Positions 51,409 through 60,531 of a stretch of 64,000 nt of DNA are shown piece by piece. The translations under genes were made by a program, and so were the position numbers. The stretch comes from Paenibacillus sp. UNC499MF (GTDB lineage: Bacteria; Bacillota; Bacilli; Paenibacillales; NBRC-103111). The notes under the pieces are model-generated. The model did not search any database. It saw only the letters and a list, made by a program, of their open reading frames with translations, and had not been told where the DNA came from. Location of the stretch: positions 97,949 through 161,948 of the forward strand of contig NZ_FNVF01000012.1 in the NCBI RefSeq assembly GCF_900107975.1, written 5' to 3'. Each line of letters starts with the position of its first letter. Positions within the stretch are counted from its first letter, which is position 1.

Positions 51409-52269
51409 ATGATACTGCTTGCTTTTATACTCGTTGTGCTTTCCGGCCTCACTCATTCTGTCTGGAGTCTGTTCGCGAAGAGCAGCCGCAACAAAAGCGT
51501 TTTTTTATGGTCCATCTCCATGATCGCAGCCGTTGCACTTTTTCCTCCGTTCATCCGGGAAATATCGACCGCATCGCTTGATACCGGCGCCTGGCTTCTG
51601 CTTCTGGCCTCTGCCGGGCTTCAGGCCGTCTACGGACTTCTCCTGTCACGCACTTATCAGATGGGGGATTTGTCCCAAGTGTATCCGATCATGAGAGGCA
51701 CCAACACCCTGCTTATTCCGGCGTTCGGCGTCGTATTTCTGGGGGAATCTCTGTCCGGTCCCGGCTGGATCGGTCTTCTCTGCATGATTCTCGGCTTCGT
51801 TATGCTGAGCGGTCTTCCGACGCGCCGATCCGCCATACGCGGAGAAGGATTTTCGCTTGCTCCCGTGCTGATGGCCTTGGGCGTCGGCTTGTGTACGACT
51901 GCCTATGTGCTCGTGGACAAAATCAATTTGCAGCACGTATCCGCTCTAACCCTGCTCGAGGTAACCAGCCTCGGCTTCGCGGCCGGATTAACTCCGACGG
52001 TTCTCGCGTCCCGGCAGCTCACCGCCGAATGGAAGCTCAACGGGAAACGAATTGCGCTCGGCGCCATCTTGAATACCGGCTCCTATTTGCTGTTTTTGCT
52101 TGCGCTCGCCTATGCGCCGGTCGCACATGTGTCGCCCGTCCGCGAAATCGGAACCGTGTTCGCCACCCTGCTCGGCATTTTCGTGCTGAAGGAAAAACAG
52201 GGTACGCTGAGGATCGCAAGCGCCCTGGTGATAACCGCCGGAATCATGCTTATCGGATTTTTCGGCTGA
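51409..52269 (+). CDS. EamA/DMT-family transporter
   Basis: A 286-residue ten-TM exporter with two EamA repeats (ILLAFILVVLSGLTHSVWSLFAK; APVLMALGVGLCTTAYVLVDK). The first half ends in IMRGTNTLLIPAFGVVFLGESLSG and the second in VREIGTVFATLLGIFVLKEKQG. ATG 51409 has GGAG 8 nt upstream; the open frame extends further upstream but lacks an SD. Confidence 0.85.
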   Translation: MILLAFILVVLSGLTHSVWSLFAKSSRNKSVFLWSISMIAAVALFPPFIREISTASLDTGAWLLLLASAGLQAVYGLLLSRTYQMGDLSQVYPIMRGTNTLLIPAFGVVFLGESLSGPGWIGLLCMILGFVMLSGLPTRRSAIRGEGFSLAPVLMALGVGLCTTAYVLVDKINLQHVSALTLLEVTSLGFAAGLTPTVLASRQLTAEWKLNGKRIALGAILNTGSYLLFLLALAYAPVAHVSPVREIGTVFATLLGIFVLKEKQGTLRIASALVITAGIMLIGFFG

Positions 52270-52717
52270 ACCTGACAGAGGGTGGTTGACCACCGTCATG
52301 TGACGCCGAACACCGTGCGCCGGGAGCTTCGCCCGGTGCGGAAAGAGAACCTGCCGGCGCTCCGGCTGTTCGACTGCCCCCGTAACTGCCCAGCATGCCG
52401 GGGTCCCGCGGCCCTGCATGTCCGCATGCCGAGCGCTTACAGAACATTCACGCTGCGCAGCGTGCGGTGCGGCGCCGCATAACTGAGGCCATCTGCTCGC
52501 AGCCGCATTAAAAAAGCCCGGAGACCCGGTTCCGAATGGAACCTAATCTCCAGGCCCGGCTTTTATACACAGCCCCGGTTGCCTGATTGTACGGCTGATG
52601 CCCGTTCGTTTGCTGCACAAGTGCCGCATAGCCGACAGGGATCTGCGAACACCGGCAAGTTCCCGTGCATCGCTTCCCCCGCTGCATCCCCGGCTTTCCG
52701 GGTTATTCGCTCTACAT
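52270..52717. other. Intergenic region before chitosanase
   Basis: About 450 bp between convergent genes. Contains one complex terminator (52510-52565). A short plus-strand frame at 52282-52482 (Cys/Arg-rich) is not convincing as a gene. Confidence 0.45.
52510..52565. terminator. Complex bidirectional terminator
   Basis: AAAAAGCC...GGAGA / TCTCC...GGCTTTT outer stem with an inner GGTTCC / GGAACC hairpin. Confidence 0.7.
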
Positions 52718-53668
52718 TTACTCCATCGTCCACCCCGTCACTTTTTTAACCGCCGCATCCGCATTTTTCAAATCCGTTTCTCCCATGCCCAGCAGCGAGC
52801 TCCACTGCTTCACCCGGTTTTTGCCGTTGGGAGGCTGGTTGTATTCGTTCGTATCCACCACCAGCGTACGTTTGGCGTAGAAATTCGTCATAAACGTTTT
52901 CTCGTTCGTGCTGTTTCCGGATTTGGCCAGGATGCCTTCCAGACTTCCCGAATCTCCCTGGGCCCCCTGATTCAAAGCCGTGTCCACAAAAGAACCGATC
53001 GTCAAGGCCGAATTAAAACCGCGCTTGCGCGCCTGATCGACACTGTATTTGATATACACGTTATAGAACGTGTGCCACATGGCTTCTCTCCATGCCGCAT
53101 CGTTTTGCAGATTTTTGATTTTACCGCAGAATACCTTCTCGCTGTCGGTAATTTTCAGGATCGATCCCTTCATGGAACCGTGGGCTCCGATCCGGGCAAG
53201 GCCGCCTTCCACGGAAGGGTTTGAAGCTCCTTTTACGGCATCATATTCCTTGAACAGCGCAGGTCCGTCCGGGCCCGTATCGTTGGTACCGCCAGTCGTC
53301 GCTCCGAAAATACCGATCGTGTAACCACGGTCATCGTCTATGTCTTCACAGTACCCGTAGTACCCGGTCCATTTCAATGAATCTTGTTCGGCTTTGTTCA
53401 CCAGCTTCATAATGTTGTCCCACTGTTCGCCGTCCAGGCCCGTCTTCGATTTCAGAAACTGCAGAGTAGACGGTGAGAAATTGTCATCGGGGGAGCTCGC
53501 CGCAGCTTCCGCATAGGCTTCACCCTGTGCCTGATTTGCGTCAGCGGAAGCTTTTACGGGAAAAGCAGCGGACGTGAACAAAATCGTGCTCGTTAAAGTA
53601 AGGCTCAGTGCGGTAAGCAGACGTGATTTCACCCGTTTTCCTACGGATACCGGTTGGTTCTTTTGCAA
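52718..53668 (-). CDS. csn: Chitosanase, GH46
   Basis: A 316-residue secreted endo-chitosanase. Signal peptide 1-40 (ending FPVKASADA). The GH46 signature KAEQDSLKW...YCEDIDDDRGYTIGIFG carries the general acid Glu94 and the nucleophile-activating Asp112 by alignment with the Streptomyces N174 enzyme. TTG 53668 is the start: GGAGG is 7 nt upstream and no ATG is available. A 20-bp palindrome 26 bp upstream suggests repression by a LacI-like regulator. Confidence 0.92.
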   Translation of the reverse strand: MQKNQPVSVGKRVKSRLLTALSLTLTSTILFTSAAFPVKASADANQAQGEAYAEAAASSPDDNFSPSTLQFLKSKTGLDGEQWDNIMKLVNKAEQDSLKWTGYYGYCEDIDDDRGYTIGIFGATTGGTNDTGPDGPALFKEYDAVKGASNPSVEGGLARIGAHGSMKGSILKITDSEKVFCGKIKNLQNDAAWREAMWHTFYNVYIKYSVDQARKRGFNSALTIGSFVDTALNQGAQGDSGSLEGILAKSGNSTNEKTFMTNFYAKRTLVVDTNEYNQPPNGKNRVKQWSSLLGMGETDLKNADAAVKKVTGWTME

Positions 53669-53694
53669 ACAAATTCCTCCTTAAAATTGTAATA

Positions 53695-53714
53695 AAGTTA
53701 AAGCGCTTTAACTT
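53695..53714. promoter_or_regulatory. 20-bp perfect palindrome upstream of csn
   Basis: AAGTTAAAGCGCTTTAACTT, with the central GCGC typical of LacI-family operators, in the csn promoter or leader. Confidence 0.55.
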
Positions 53715-53838
53715 TTGAAGCAGGCAGGCCTCCTTACTCCCAACATATTCGGCTCTCTCGTGCCCTATACCTCTTGTGCAGGTATTAAGATATTGTTAAT
53801 TTATTCCTGTCCCCGGCACCGTAAAAAGGAACTGCACC

Positions 53839-53880
53839 AAAAAAGCTCCCGCCGGTTTTCCGGACGAGAGGCTTTTTTTT
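53839..53880 (-). terminator. Terminator of the monooxygenase-tetR operon
   Basis: AAAAAGC...GCTTTTTTTT stem with CCGG-type inner pairing; T-run on the minus strand. Confidence 0.75.
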
Positions 53881-54025
53881 ATAAAACGTGCGCCTTCGGC
53901 AGCCGTCTCCCTAAGAGGCATGGCATGAAATCAGGCGCTCCGCTGTAACTGGACGGCCGGCAAGGAGAGGCGAACTGCAGGCATTTGCATGAATACGCAG
54001 AAGCGCGGCAGCCGGCGTTGCTGTG

Positions 54026-54622
54026 CTACCTTTTCGTGATCATCCTGAGCAGACAATCTACCCGGGGAATCCGGTAATCGCCGCTGCCGTCCGCAGAGAT
54101 TACCATAAGTCCCGACAAGACGGAAATATAAGAAGCGATCATTTCCTCCGTATCGCCCGCTTCCAGCTCGCCCCGCTCTTGTCCTTCACGGAACAGCGGC
54201 AGCAGCGTCTCCACGTACGTTGCCATGGAATATTCCCGCATGAGCTGATTGACTTTGTCCGGCACTCCCTCCGAGGTCCGCGCCTGGTGAATGAGCATAA
54301 AATAAGGCGCCCCGCTCTTATCGAGCATCTCTTCGGATAATTTGCGGATTTTATCAAGCGGCGTACCCGGAATCCGGCAAACTTCCTTCATCGCTTCCTG
54401 TGAAGCTTCCATGGCGCCTTGGACGAGCGTGGTAAACAATTCTTCCTTCGAAGCAAAATAATGATAGAGCAGGCCGTGGCTGATTCCCGCCTCCGCGGCG
54501 ATCATGCTCATTTTCGTACCGATAATTCCCCTTCTCGCAAAAACCTTGAGGGCGGCCCCCATGATTTGTATTCTGCGTTCATCCCGTATCTGATTCAACT
54601 GCTGGTCGTTTAATGGTGCCAC
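54026..54622 (-). CDS. TetR-family repressor of the FAD monooxygenase operon
   Basis: A 198-residue regulator. GTG 54622 has GGAGG 6 nt upstream and gives VAPLNDQQLNQIRDERRIQI; a GTG at 54640 lacks an SD. The HTH is TKMSMIAAEAGISHGLLYHYFASKEELF. It follows the monooxygenase gene by 46 nt, and paired TGAYTGA-type operators sit upstream of that gene. Confidence 0.88.
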   Translation of the reverse strand: MAPLNDQQLNQIRDERRIQIMGAALKVFARRGIIGTKMSMIAAEAGISHGLLYHYFASKEELFTTLVQGAMEASQEAMKEVCRIPGTPLDKIRKLSEEMLDKSGAPYFMLIHQARTSEGVPDKVNQLMREYSMATYVETLLPLFREGQERGELEAGDTEEMIASYISVLSGLMVISADGSGDYRIPRVDCLLRMITKR

Positions 54623-54668
54623 AGTAATCCTCCACTTCACGTGCTGATGCCCAAATTATATCATCCTT

Positions 54669-56156
54669 TCAGACCGTTTCGTAAGCCGTTTCGGAAAACG
54701 CCGGGACGATCTTCCCAAGAGCCGCGGACAGGCAGCCGCTCCCTTCTCGAAGAAGCTCGTCAAGCAGCGCCCTGCCCTCACCGGAGGAAGAAAGCACCTC
54801 GCGAACCAGATCCGGCTGGAACAGGTGATCCGGAGGCAGGGAAAGCGTATTGACGGCCCAGTACAGGCCGAAAAATTTCATATTCTTTTCACCGGTCGCA
54901 TATTTCAGCACCAGGTTCATATATCTCCGGCCGAATTCGATACCCATCAGGGGAACGGCACCCGAATACGAGACGCCCTCCCAGCGGAGATCGGCCGCGC
55001 AGTTTAACCACCAGGCAGGCTCGATAACGTCCTGGAGACGGCGCAGCACACTGCGTTCGAACTCCGGAGAAGGGGCCGGCTCCAGAATCTGCTTCCGCAG
55101 ACAGGCTTCCAGAGCCTCCGCTTCGATGGCCGCCACCGTCATCCCTTGTCCGAAGATCGGATCGTAGATGCAGAAAGCGTCGCCGAGAACAAGCAGGCCC
55201 GCGGGCCAATCCGTCATCTGCTCGAAATGCCGGCGGTACAGCTGCGGCACGCGGAATCCTCTCGGAGAAGCGGCCGGCTCCAGTTCTCCGAGAATTTCGG
55301 CGAGGGCGGAGCCGGGGAGCGCGGCGGCGGCTTTTTCATATTCGTCATCTCTCGTAGGCGGGTATTGTCCTCCCGGACGGTACAACAGCATTTCCGCCCG
55401 GTTGTTTTCGATAAAAGACAGCACGCCCGTAAATGTACCTCTAGCCGGCTGCCCGGCGATATTAATCACATCCCATTCCTGGATGAGATGCTCCTTGCCG
55501 GCCGGTACCTTGTACCTGCGGGTACTGTATCCGAGGTCCACGTTCAGGTAATCGGAAGGGGGCACCTTCAGCCCCATAAATTCCAGCCATTTCGTCAGAC
55601 CGGACAGCCTGCCGCCAGTATCGATAACGAGATCCGCCGGATACGGTTTCTCTTCTCCGCTTCTGCTTCTGCCGCGGACAACCGCTCCCGTCACTTTCTT
55701 CCGGTCCGGCGTGCTCATAAGCCGAACGGCCTCATGACCCGGAAGTAAAGACACATTCGGGATGCGTTTCACCCGTTCCCGGATGACCCATTCCAGAAGC
55801 GCTCTTGTGAACTTGATATCACTGCGCGGATAGGGCCCGCTGATCGTTCCGTACTCGTTCGTGTTCGTCACGGTTTTGTTCAGAGAAGAAAGCGCGCCCA
55901 GCTGAAGCAGATCCTCCTCATAGCCGGGAAAATAACGCTCGAAAATCGTCTTTCCGCGCTGCGTAAAACGATGCGGATGATAACCGTGAGGCGTGCCGGA
56001 ACGATCGGCGGGCTCCAGTGGAAATTCGTCTTTGTCGATAACGAGCACCTCTTCATAAAAATCCGCGAGCACCCTGGCGGCCAATAATCCGCCTATGCTC
56101 CCTCCGATTACAAGCGCTTTTCTTTTTTCGCGATTACCGTTGTCAGGTGTGTTCAT
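54669..56156 (-). CDS. FAD-dependent monooxygenase
   Basis: A 495-residue flavoprotein. The N-terminal FAD motif is VIGGSIGGLLAARVL; the second FAD motif is LLVLGDAFCIYDPIFGQGM. It resembles the UbiH/tryptophan-halogenase-like hydroxylases that use NAD(P)H to hydroxylate aromatic or polyketide substrates. AAGGAG lies 8 nt before ATG 56156. It is co-transcribed with a TetR gene, suggesting an inducible detoxification role. Confidence 0.87.
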   Translation of the reverse strand: MNTPDNGNREKRKALVIGGSIGGLLAARVLADFYEEVLVIDKDEFPLEPADRSGTPHGYHPHRFTQRGKTIFERYFPGYEEDLLQLGALSSLNKTVTNTNEYGTISGPYPRSDIKFTRALLEWVIRERVKRIPNVSLLPGHEAVRLMSTPDRKKVTGAVVRGRSRSGEEKPYPADLVIDTGGRLSGLTKWLEFMGLKVPPSDYLNVDLGYSTRRYKVPAGKEHLIQEWDVINIAGQPARGTFTGVLSFIENNRAEMLLYRPGGQYPPTRDDEYEKAAAALPGSALAEILGELEPAASPRGFRVPQLYRRHFEQMTDWPAGLLVLGDAFCIYDPIFGQGMTVAAIEAEALEACLRKQILEPAPSPEFERSVLRRLQDVIEPAWWLNCAADLRWEGVSYSGAVPLMGIEFGRRYMNLVLKYATGEKNMKFFGLYWAVNTLSLPPDHLFQPDLVREVLSSSGEGRALLDELLREGSGCLSAALGKIVPAFSETAYETV

Positions 56157-56174
56157 CTAATACGCTCCTTCTTT

Positions 56175-56193
56175 TGATTGATTTATTCAGTCA
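56175..56193. promoter_or_regulatory. TetR operator, proximal copy
   Basis: TGATTGATTTATTCAGTCA, an imperfect palindrome (TGAYTGA - N5 - TCARTCA), 18 bp before the monooxygenase start. Confidence 0.65.
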
Positions 56194-56251
56194 ATTTCCA
56201 TATAAAAAATTTTCTGCCACTAAAGCGGTTATTACTTGGATAATTGATTTA

Positions 56252-56270
56252 TGATTGATTAATTCAGTCA
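56252..56270. promoter_or_regulatory. TetR operator, distal copy
   Basis: TGATTGATTAATTCAGTCA, 18 of 19 identical to the proximal copy and 77 bp away. Confidence 0.65.
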
Positions 56271-56330
56271 ATATTAGATTAAGACAGATTTTTCCATTTG
56301 TCAATAGGTTTCAACAGCAGAGCGATACCA

Positions 56331-56371
56331 CAAAAAAATCCCGCCCTTTGCAAGGACGGGAACGGGAGCGG
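56331..56371 (-). terminator. Terminator of the GNAT gene
   Basis: TCCCGTCCTT / AAGGGCGGGA stem and T-run on the minus strand. Confidence 0.85.
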
Positions 56372-56384
56372 AGGATACTCAGCG

Positions 56385-56927
56385 CTAAGGCAGTATGAAT
56401 TCGTACAGACTGAATCCCCCGGACTCGCCTATATAGGTATAGCCGCAGTTTTTGTAAAAAGCGTTCAAAGTCTCATTGCCGGCGATGCAATCCAGACGAA
56501 TGCGGTCTTTCCCCGGAAATGACATTTCCCGTCCGATCCAGTCCATCACCGTTCTTCCCAAACTTCGGCCCGCTTGTCCGCGTTCAACGACCAGACGGTG
56601 AAGGTAAACGGCGGTCCCGGTTTCTCCGGGGTCCAGACGCCAAAGATTGCGGTCCCACTCGGCGGGTTCCTGCTGGAGAATTACACAGGCCAGGAGCGTA
56701 CCTTCCGTCCCCTTGAACACGACAACCTCTCCCCGTTCCAGAGCGCCGGCCATATCGTGATCGTCACTGCCGGACAGCAGTCCGGACCACTGGGTCGATC
56801 CTTTGCTCCGCAGCCATTTTGCGGTATCCACCATCAGGCGTTCAATTTCCGGGTATTCTTCCATACCCGCTATATTCGCCCGGATCTCAGAATTAACTTG
56901 TTCGTTCAGGAGTATCATAGTCGGCAT
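56385..56927 (-). CDS. GNAT N-acetyltransferase
   Basis: A 180-residue acetyltransferase starting MPTMILLNEQVNSEI. The acetyl-CoA region is VYLHRLVVERGQAGRSLGRTVMDWI, and the later RLDCIAGNETLNAFYKNCGYTY is typical of GNAT proteins. GAGGTG precedes ATG 56927; the longer frame is unlikely. Substrate unknown. Confidence 0.87.
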   Translation of the reverse strand: MPTMILLNEQVNSEIRANIAGMEEYPEIERLMVDTAKWLRSKGSTQWSGLLSGSDDHDMAGALERGEVVVFKGTEGTLLACVILQQEPAEWDRNLWRLDPGETGTAVYLHRLVVERGQAGRSLGRTVMDWIGREMSFPGKDRIRLDCIAGNETLNAFYKNCGYTYIGESGGFSLYEFILP

Positions 56928-57312
56928 AGAACACCTCTGTTCAGCTTGTATATTTTGCCGTCTCGCCCGGCTACGTGATTGTACCATAACCGGCGGCGGC
57001 ATTTCTAACAGCACGTGGCGGAGTAAAAGGACATAGGGAGACGGCTCGTGCCTGCGGCTGAATTCTGTATTCCCTTCGTTCTTCAGGAACGGAAAAATTC
57101 CGGCGGATAGCGATACCGCAGGAATGGAGCCGGGAAGCGTATAGCCGATTTAGAGTTCCAGCAGGAGAAAACAATCAGGTACGCCGCGGGCCGGAACGGC
57201 TCAATGCGAACCGGCCGCGCAAACAGTCGTATGAGTGATTCCTGCGGGTCCGCCGCGGGTAAGTAACGCTCACCGCAGTTAACCCTCCACGGGAGACAAG
57301 GAAAGGTGAGCT
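56928..57312. other. Intergenic region
   Basis: About 385 bp of GC-rich divergent promoter DNA. No gene or RNA recognised. Confidence 0.45.
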
Positions 57313-57756
57313 ATGAACCGAACACGCCCCTCATGGCCGAAAAGAATCGCAATCTTCCTGTTCGCCGTCTTTTTCGCCGGCGCTTGCTTCTATCATTTTA
57401 AAGAGGCCGAAGGCTTTGCCCGTATGCTGCCGGAATTCGTCCCCCTTCGGGTTCCGATAATCTATGCGACAGGCATCCTGGAGCTTGTGCTTGCCGTTCT
57501 GCTCCTTGTGCCTTCCTTGCGCAGGAAGACCGGAGTGATCATCGCCGTCTATCTCGTGCTGGTGTTTCCGGCGAATATTTACGCGGCCCTGTACCACATT
57601 CCCGCGCCGTCCCAATCGTATACGCCGCCTTCGCTGCTGTGGCTTCGGCTTTTGTTCCAGCCCCTTCTAATCTGGTGGGTGCTGTGGGCATCGTCCGAAC
57701 CGGCAGCGGACAATCCGCGCCTTGAAGAACTGCCGGCAAAGAAACTCTTCATGTAA
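57313..57756 (+). CDS. DoxX-like membrane protein
   Basis: A 147-residue four-TM protein. The first TM (IAIFLFAVFFAGACFYHF) is followed by MLPEFVPLRVPIIYATGILELVLAVLLLV, the pattern of the DoxX/DoxD-like family with unclear redox-linked roles. AAAGGTG precedes the start. Confidence 0.75.
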   Translation: MNRTRPSWPKRIAIFLFAVFFAGACFYHFKEAEGFARMLPEFVPLRVPIIYATGILELVLAVLLLVPSLRRKTGVIIAVYLVLVFPANIYAALYHIPAPSQSYTPPSLLWLRLLFQPLLIWWVLWASSEPAADNPRLEELPAKKLFM

Positions 57757-57855
57757 GCCTACGGCCGGAGCAGACTACAGTCAGATTTAATTAATGACAT
57801 TAACCATATTAATTAACGCCGTTAATTACTTAAAATCTTTGCCGTCCCTTCCCCC

Positions 57856-57881
57856 AAAAGCTGCTGTATTCAGCGGCTTTT
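57856..57881. terminator. Bidirectional terminator
   Basis: AAAAGC-T-GCTG / CAGC-G-GCTTTT between convergent genes. Confidence 0.8.
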
Positions 57882-57893
57882 CCCTGTGGTTCT

Positions 57894-59414
57894 TTAAAGT
57901 GCCTGTTCCCTATCCGGCTGGGAGGAAACACCTGTACCTAAAGATCCCGTTTCCGCTTCCTCATAAGCGGCAGGCACGACCGGAAGCCGGATCGTAAACC
58001 GCGTGCCCTCGTTCCGGCGGCTTTGAATATCGACGGTACCGCAATGCTCTTCCAATATCCATTTCGCTATCGATAATCCGAGTCCGGTACCCGGCGTTTC
58101 GCCTCTAGAAGGATCGGCCCGGTAAAATCTGTCGAAGATATGGGGAATATCTTTCTCATCCATGCCGATACCCGTATCCTCGATGATAAGCTCCACATAT
58201 TCTTCCCCGGCCTTTGAGTAGAACCTGACAATGCCGTTTTCCGTATACTTGAAAGCATTTTCCACAAAAATAAAGAGAAGCTGCTGCAGGTAATCACGGT
58301 CGCCCACAACGAACAAAGATTGAACCTCGTCCAAAGGCCCGGCTTGAAACTCGGCGGATTTCGCCAGTACCTGGGATTTGCGGACAACATCCTGGACGAC
58401 GGCGCTAATGCTCAGCCTGTCTTTTCTCAGATGCAATCCCGAATCGGCACGCGCCAAGGTAAGCAGATTGTGGACGAGCCTGCCCATCCGGCTGGCCTCG
58501 TCGGCAATATCGTGAATAGCTTCAATGGAAAGGTCGAGCCGGTCCAGGTCCATTCTCTGCTCCGGTGTCTGCCGGAACGACTGCCACGCCTTTTGTAAAA
58601 ATTCCGCATTGCCGCTTATCGTCGTCAGCGGCGTTCTCAGCTCGTGAGAAGCGTCTGCCACAAACCTCCGCTGGGTCATATACGACTTGTCCAGTTCCCC
58701 GTACATGTGCTGAATGCGTTCCAGCATGCCGTTGATGGTCGAGCCCAGCAGGCTCACCTCGTCTCCCGTAGGTTTAACGGCGATCCGGTTGCCGAGATCG
58801 TCGCTTTTCTGAATTTGGCGGGTCGCTTCAATCAAGGCGTATACAGGCTTTAACGCCCGCTTGGAAGAAAGCCACCCCATAAACGAAGCCGTACAGACGA
58901 CCACGAGGGAGAGCAGTATCAGCACCAGACGGAGTATAGACAGAAATTTGTCGATCAGGCCGATGTTATAAGCGGACTGCAGCACGCCCACGAGCTTCCC
59001 GTTCAGCAGCAGCGGCTGGTTGTAGATAAGGAAGGGCGTTTGCTGGACATCTTCCGTGATGTAGTAGCCCTCCTTCTTCTTACCGGCGGCATCTTTGGAG
59101 AAAGGCAGCTCCACCTGGCCCAAATTAGGCGTCCTCGCCTTGTCGCCGTTGATCAAGTTGACGAGCTGCAGGAACATGCCCGACTGGACGGTATCGACAT
59201 GGTCAAGCTGTATGTCCAGATTTGAACCCAGCGGATCCACTTTGAGCTTATAAGTGACACTCTCCTGCAGGACTTCCGTCTGCTCTTTGAGCGAATCTTT
59301 AAGGTCGTTCATGAAATAGATTTGCAGAAAGCTGTACAGGACGATTCCGAACAGCAGCAGTGTCGCGGAAAGAATACCCGAATATAACAAAGTCAGCCGC
59401 ATGCGTATAGACAT
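57894..59414 (-). CDS. Orphan sensor histidine kinase (HAMP-HisKA-HATPase)
   Basis: A 506-residue membrane kinase. TM1 LLYSGILSATLLLFGIVLYSFLQIYF, an extracellular domain of about 120 residues and TM2 LILLSLVVVCTASFMGWLS are followed by HAMP and HisKA with DASHELRTP (His258). N-box FVENAFKYTENG and G-boxes EDTGIGMDEKDIPHIFDRFY and GTGLGLSIAK are intact. ATG 59414 has GGAGG 5 nt upstream. No response regulator gene is next to it. Confidence 0.9.
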   Translation of the reverse strand: MSIRMRLTLLYSGILSATLLLFGIVLYSFLQIYFMNDLKDSLKEQTEVLQESVTYKLKVDPLGSNLDIQLDHVDTVQSGMFLQLVNLINGDKARTPNLGQVELPFSKDAAGKKKEGYYITEDVQQTPFLIYNQPLLLNGKLVGVLQSAYNIGLIDKFLSILRLVLILLSLVVVCTASFMGWLSSKRALKPVYALIEATRQIQKSDDLGNRIAVKPTGDEVSLLGSTINGMLERIQHMYGELDKSYMTQRRFVADASHELRTPLTTISGNAEFLQKAWQSFRQTPEQRMDLDRLDLSIEAIHDIADEASRMGRLVHNLLTLARADSGLHLRKDRLSISAVVQDVVRKSQVLAKSAEFQAGPLDEVQSLFVVGDRDYLQQLLFIFVENAFKYTENGIVRFYSKAGEEYVELIIEDTGIGMDEKDIPHIFDRFYRADPSRGETPGTGLGLSIAKWILEEHCGTVDIQSRRNEGTRFTIRLPVVPAAYEEAETGSLGTGVSSQPDREQAL

Positions 59415-59512
59415 AGCTTCCTCCAGGATTTTTCCTTGATTATCCTTTACGAATCTTAAAAGCAACTTAATAGAACCTAAAAATTGCTTCCGGCAGGCCG
59501 AAGCAGAAAATG

Positions 59513-59540
59513 CAAAAAAAGCCGTCCGGGGACGGCTTCA
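59513..59540 (-). terminator. Terminator of the aldo/keto reductase gene
   Basis: GAAGCCGTC / GACGGC stem and T-run on the minus strand. Confidence 0.85.
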
Positions 59541-59635
59541 GGACAACGCTTATCATGGCGCGCCGCTGCACCGGCCCGGATGACTCAGCCCGGGCCGGCG
59601 GCAGTGGAGCGCTTTTTTCAAAGGTAAATCAATCT

Positions 59636-60478
59636 TTAGAAATCAAAGTTGTCCGGGTCCGGACCGACTCTTTTGTTTTCGTTCAAGGCGCTGATCCGGC
59701 TCATTTCGTCCGCCGTCAGCTCGAAATCGAACACGCTTGCGTTTTCGATAATGCGGTGCTCTTTCGTCGATTTCGGAATGGTCACGACGCCGTTCTGCAA
59801 ATCCCATCTCAGAATAACTTGCGCGACGGACTTGCCGTAACGGTCTCCGATCGTTTTCAGCACCTCGTTATCCAGCAGCCCGCCCTGCATAAGCGGAGAC
59901 CACGCTTCAAACTGGATTCCCTGCTCGCGGCAGTAAGCGCGCAGCTCTTCCTGGGTCAAGCGGGGGTGGAATTCAACCTGGTTGACCATCGGTTTGATTT
60001 TCGCATCCTGCAGAAGATCCTGCAAATGATGGACATGGAAGTTGCTGACTCCGATCGACCGGGCTTTGCCCGACTCGTAGATCGCTTCAAGCGCGCGCCA
60101 CGTGTCTTTGTATTTCCCTTGGACCGGCCAGTGGATCAGGTACAAATCCAGGTAATCCAGGCCCAGCTTGCGCAGACTGACTTCAAATGCCTCTAGGGCA
60201 GCCTCATATCCCTGGTCCGCATTCCAGACCTTCGAAGTGACGAAAATTTCTTCGCGTGATAGGCCCGTTTCGGCAAGGCCCTCCCGGATTCCTTGGCCGA
60301 CCCCTTCCTCGTTGCCGTATACGGCAGCCGTATCGATACTCCGGTACCCGTTTTTGATAGCCGTTTTAACCGCTTCTACCAATTCGGGTCCTTCCTCTAC
60401 TTTAAAAACGCCGAGACCGAGCCAAGGCATGTTAACTCCGTTGTGAAGAGTGATTGTATCTTGCAGACTTCCAGTCAT
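59636..60478 (-). CDS. Aldo/keto reductase (YvgN/YtbE-like)
   Basis: A 280-residue NADPH-dependent reductase of the AKR5 type. The catalytic tetrad is visible: Asp/Tyr in GYRSIDTAAVYGNEEGVG, Lys in VTSKVW, His in YLIHWPV. The C-terminus IPKSTKEHRIIENASVFDF is typical. It reduces aldehydes such as methylglyoxal in relatives. AGGAGG precedes ATG 60478 by 10 nt, and a set of repeated operator-like sequences lies upstream. Confidence 0.92.
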   Translation of the reverse strand: MTGSLQDTITLHNGVNMPWLGLGVFKVEEGPELVEAVKTAIKNGYRSIDTAAVYGNEEGVGQGIREGLAETGLSREEIFVTSKVWNADQGYEAALEAFEVSLRKLGLDYLDLYLIHWPVQGKYKDTWRALEAIYESGKARSIGVSNFHVHHLQDLLQDAKIKPMVNQVEFHPRLTQEELRAYCREQGIQFEAWSPLMQGGLLDNEVLKTIGDRYGKSVAQVILRWDLQNGVVTIPKSTKEHRIIENASVFDFELTADEMSRISALNENKRVGPDPDNFDF

Positions 60479-60531
60479 TTCCGGATGACCTCCTGTTGTT
60501 TAGGCTAAGATGTAGCATGTCCTATTATGCG

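Larger units (their letters stand above)
53669..54025. other. Intergenic region between csn and the TetR gene
   Basis: About 355 bp holding the csn promoter and palindrome plus the tetR terminator. No gene seen. Confidence 0.5.

Noticed and set aside
52282..52482. Short Cys/Arg-rich plus-strand frame
   Set aside because: No SD, odd composition, and located between convergent genes.
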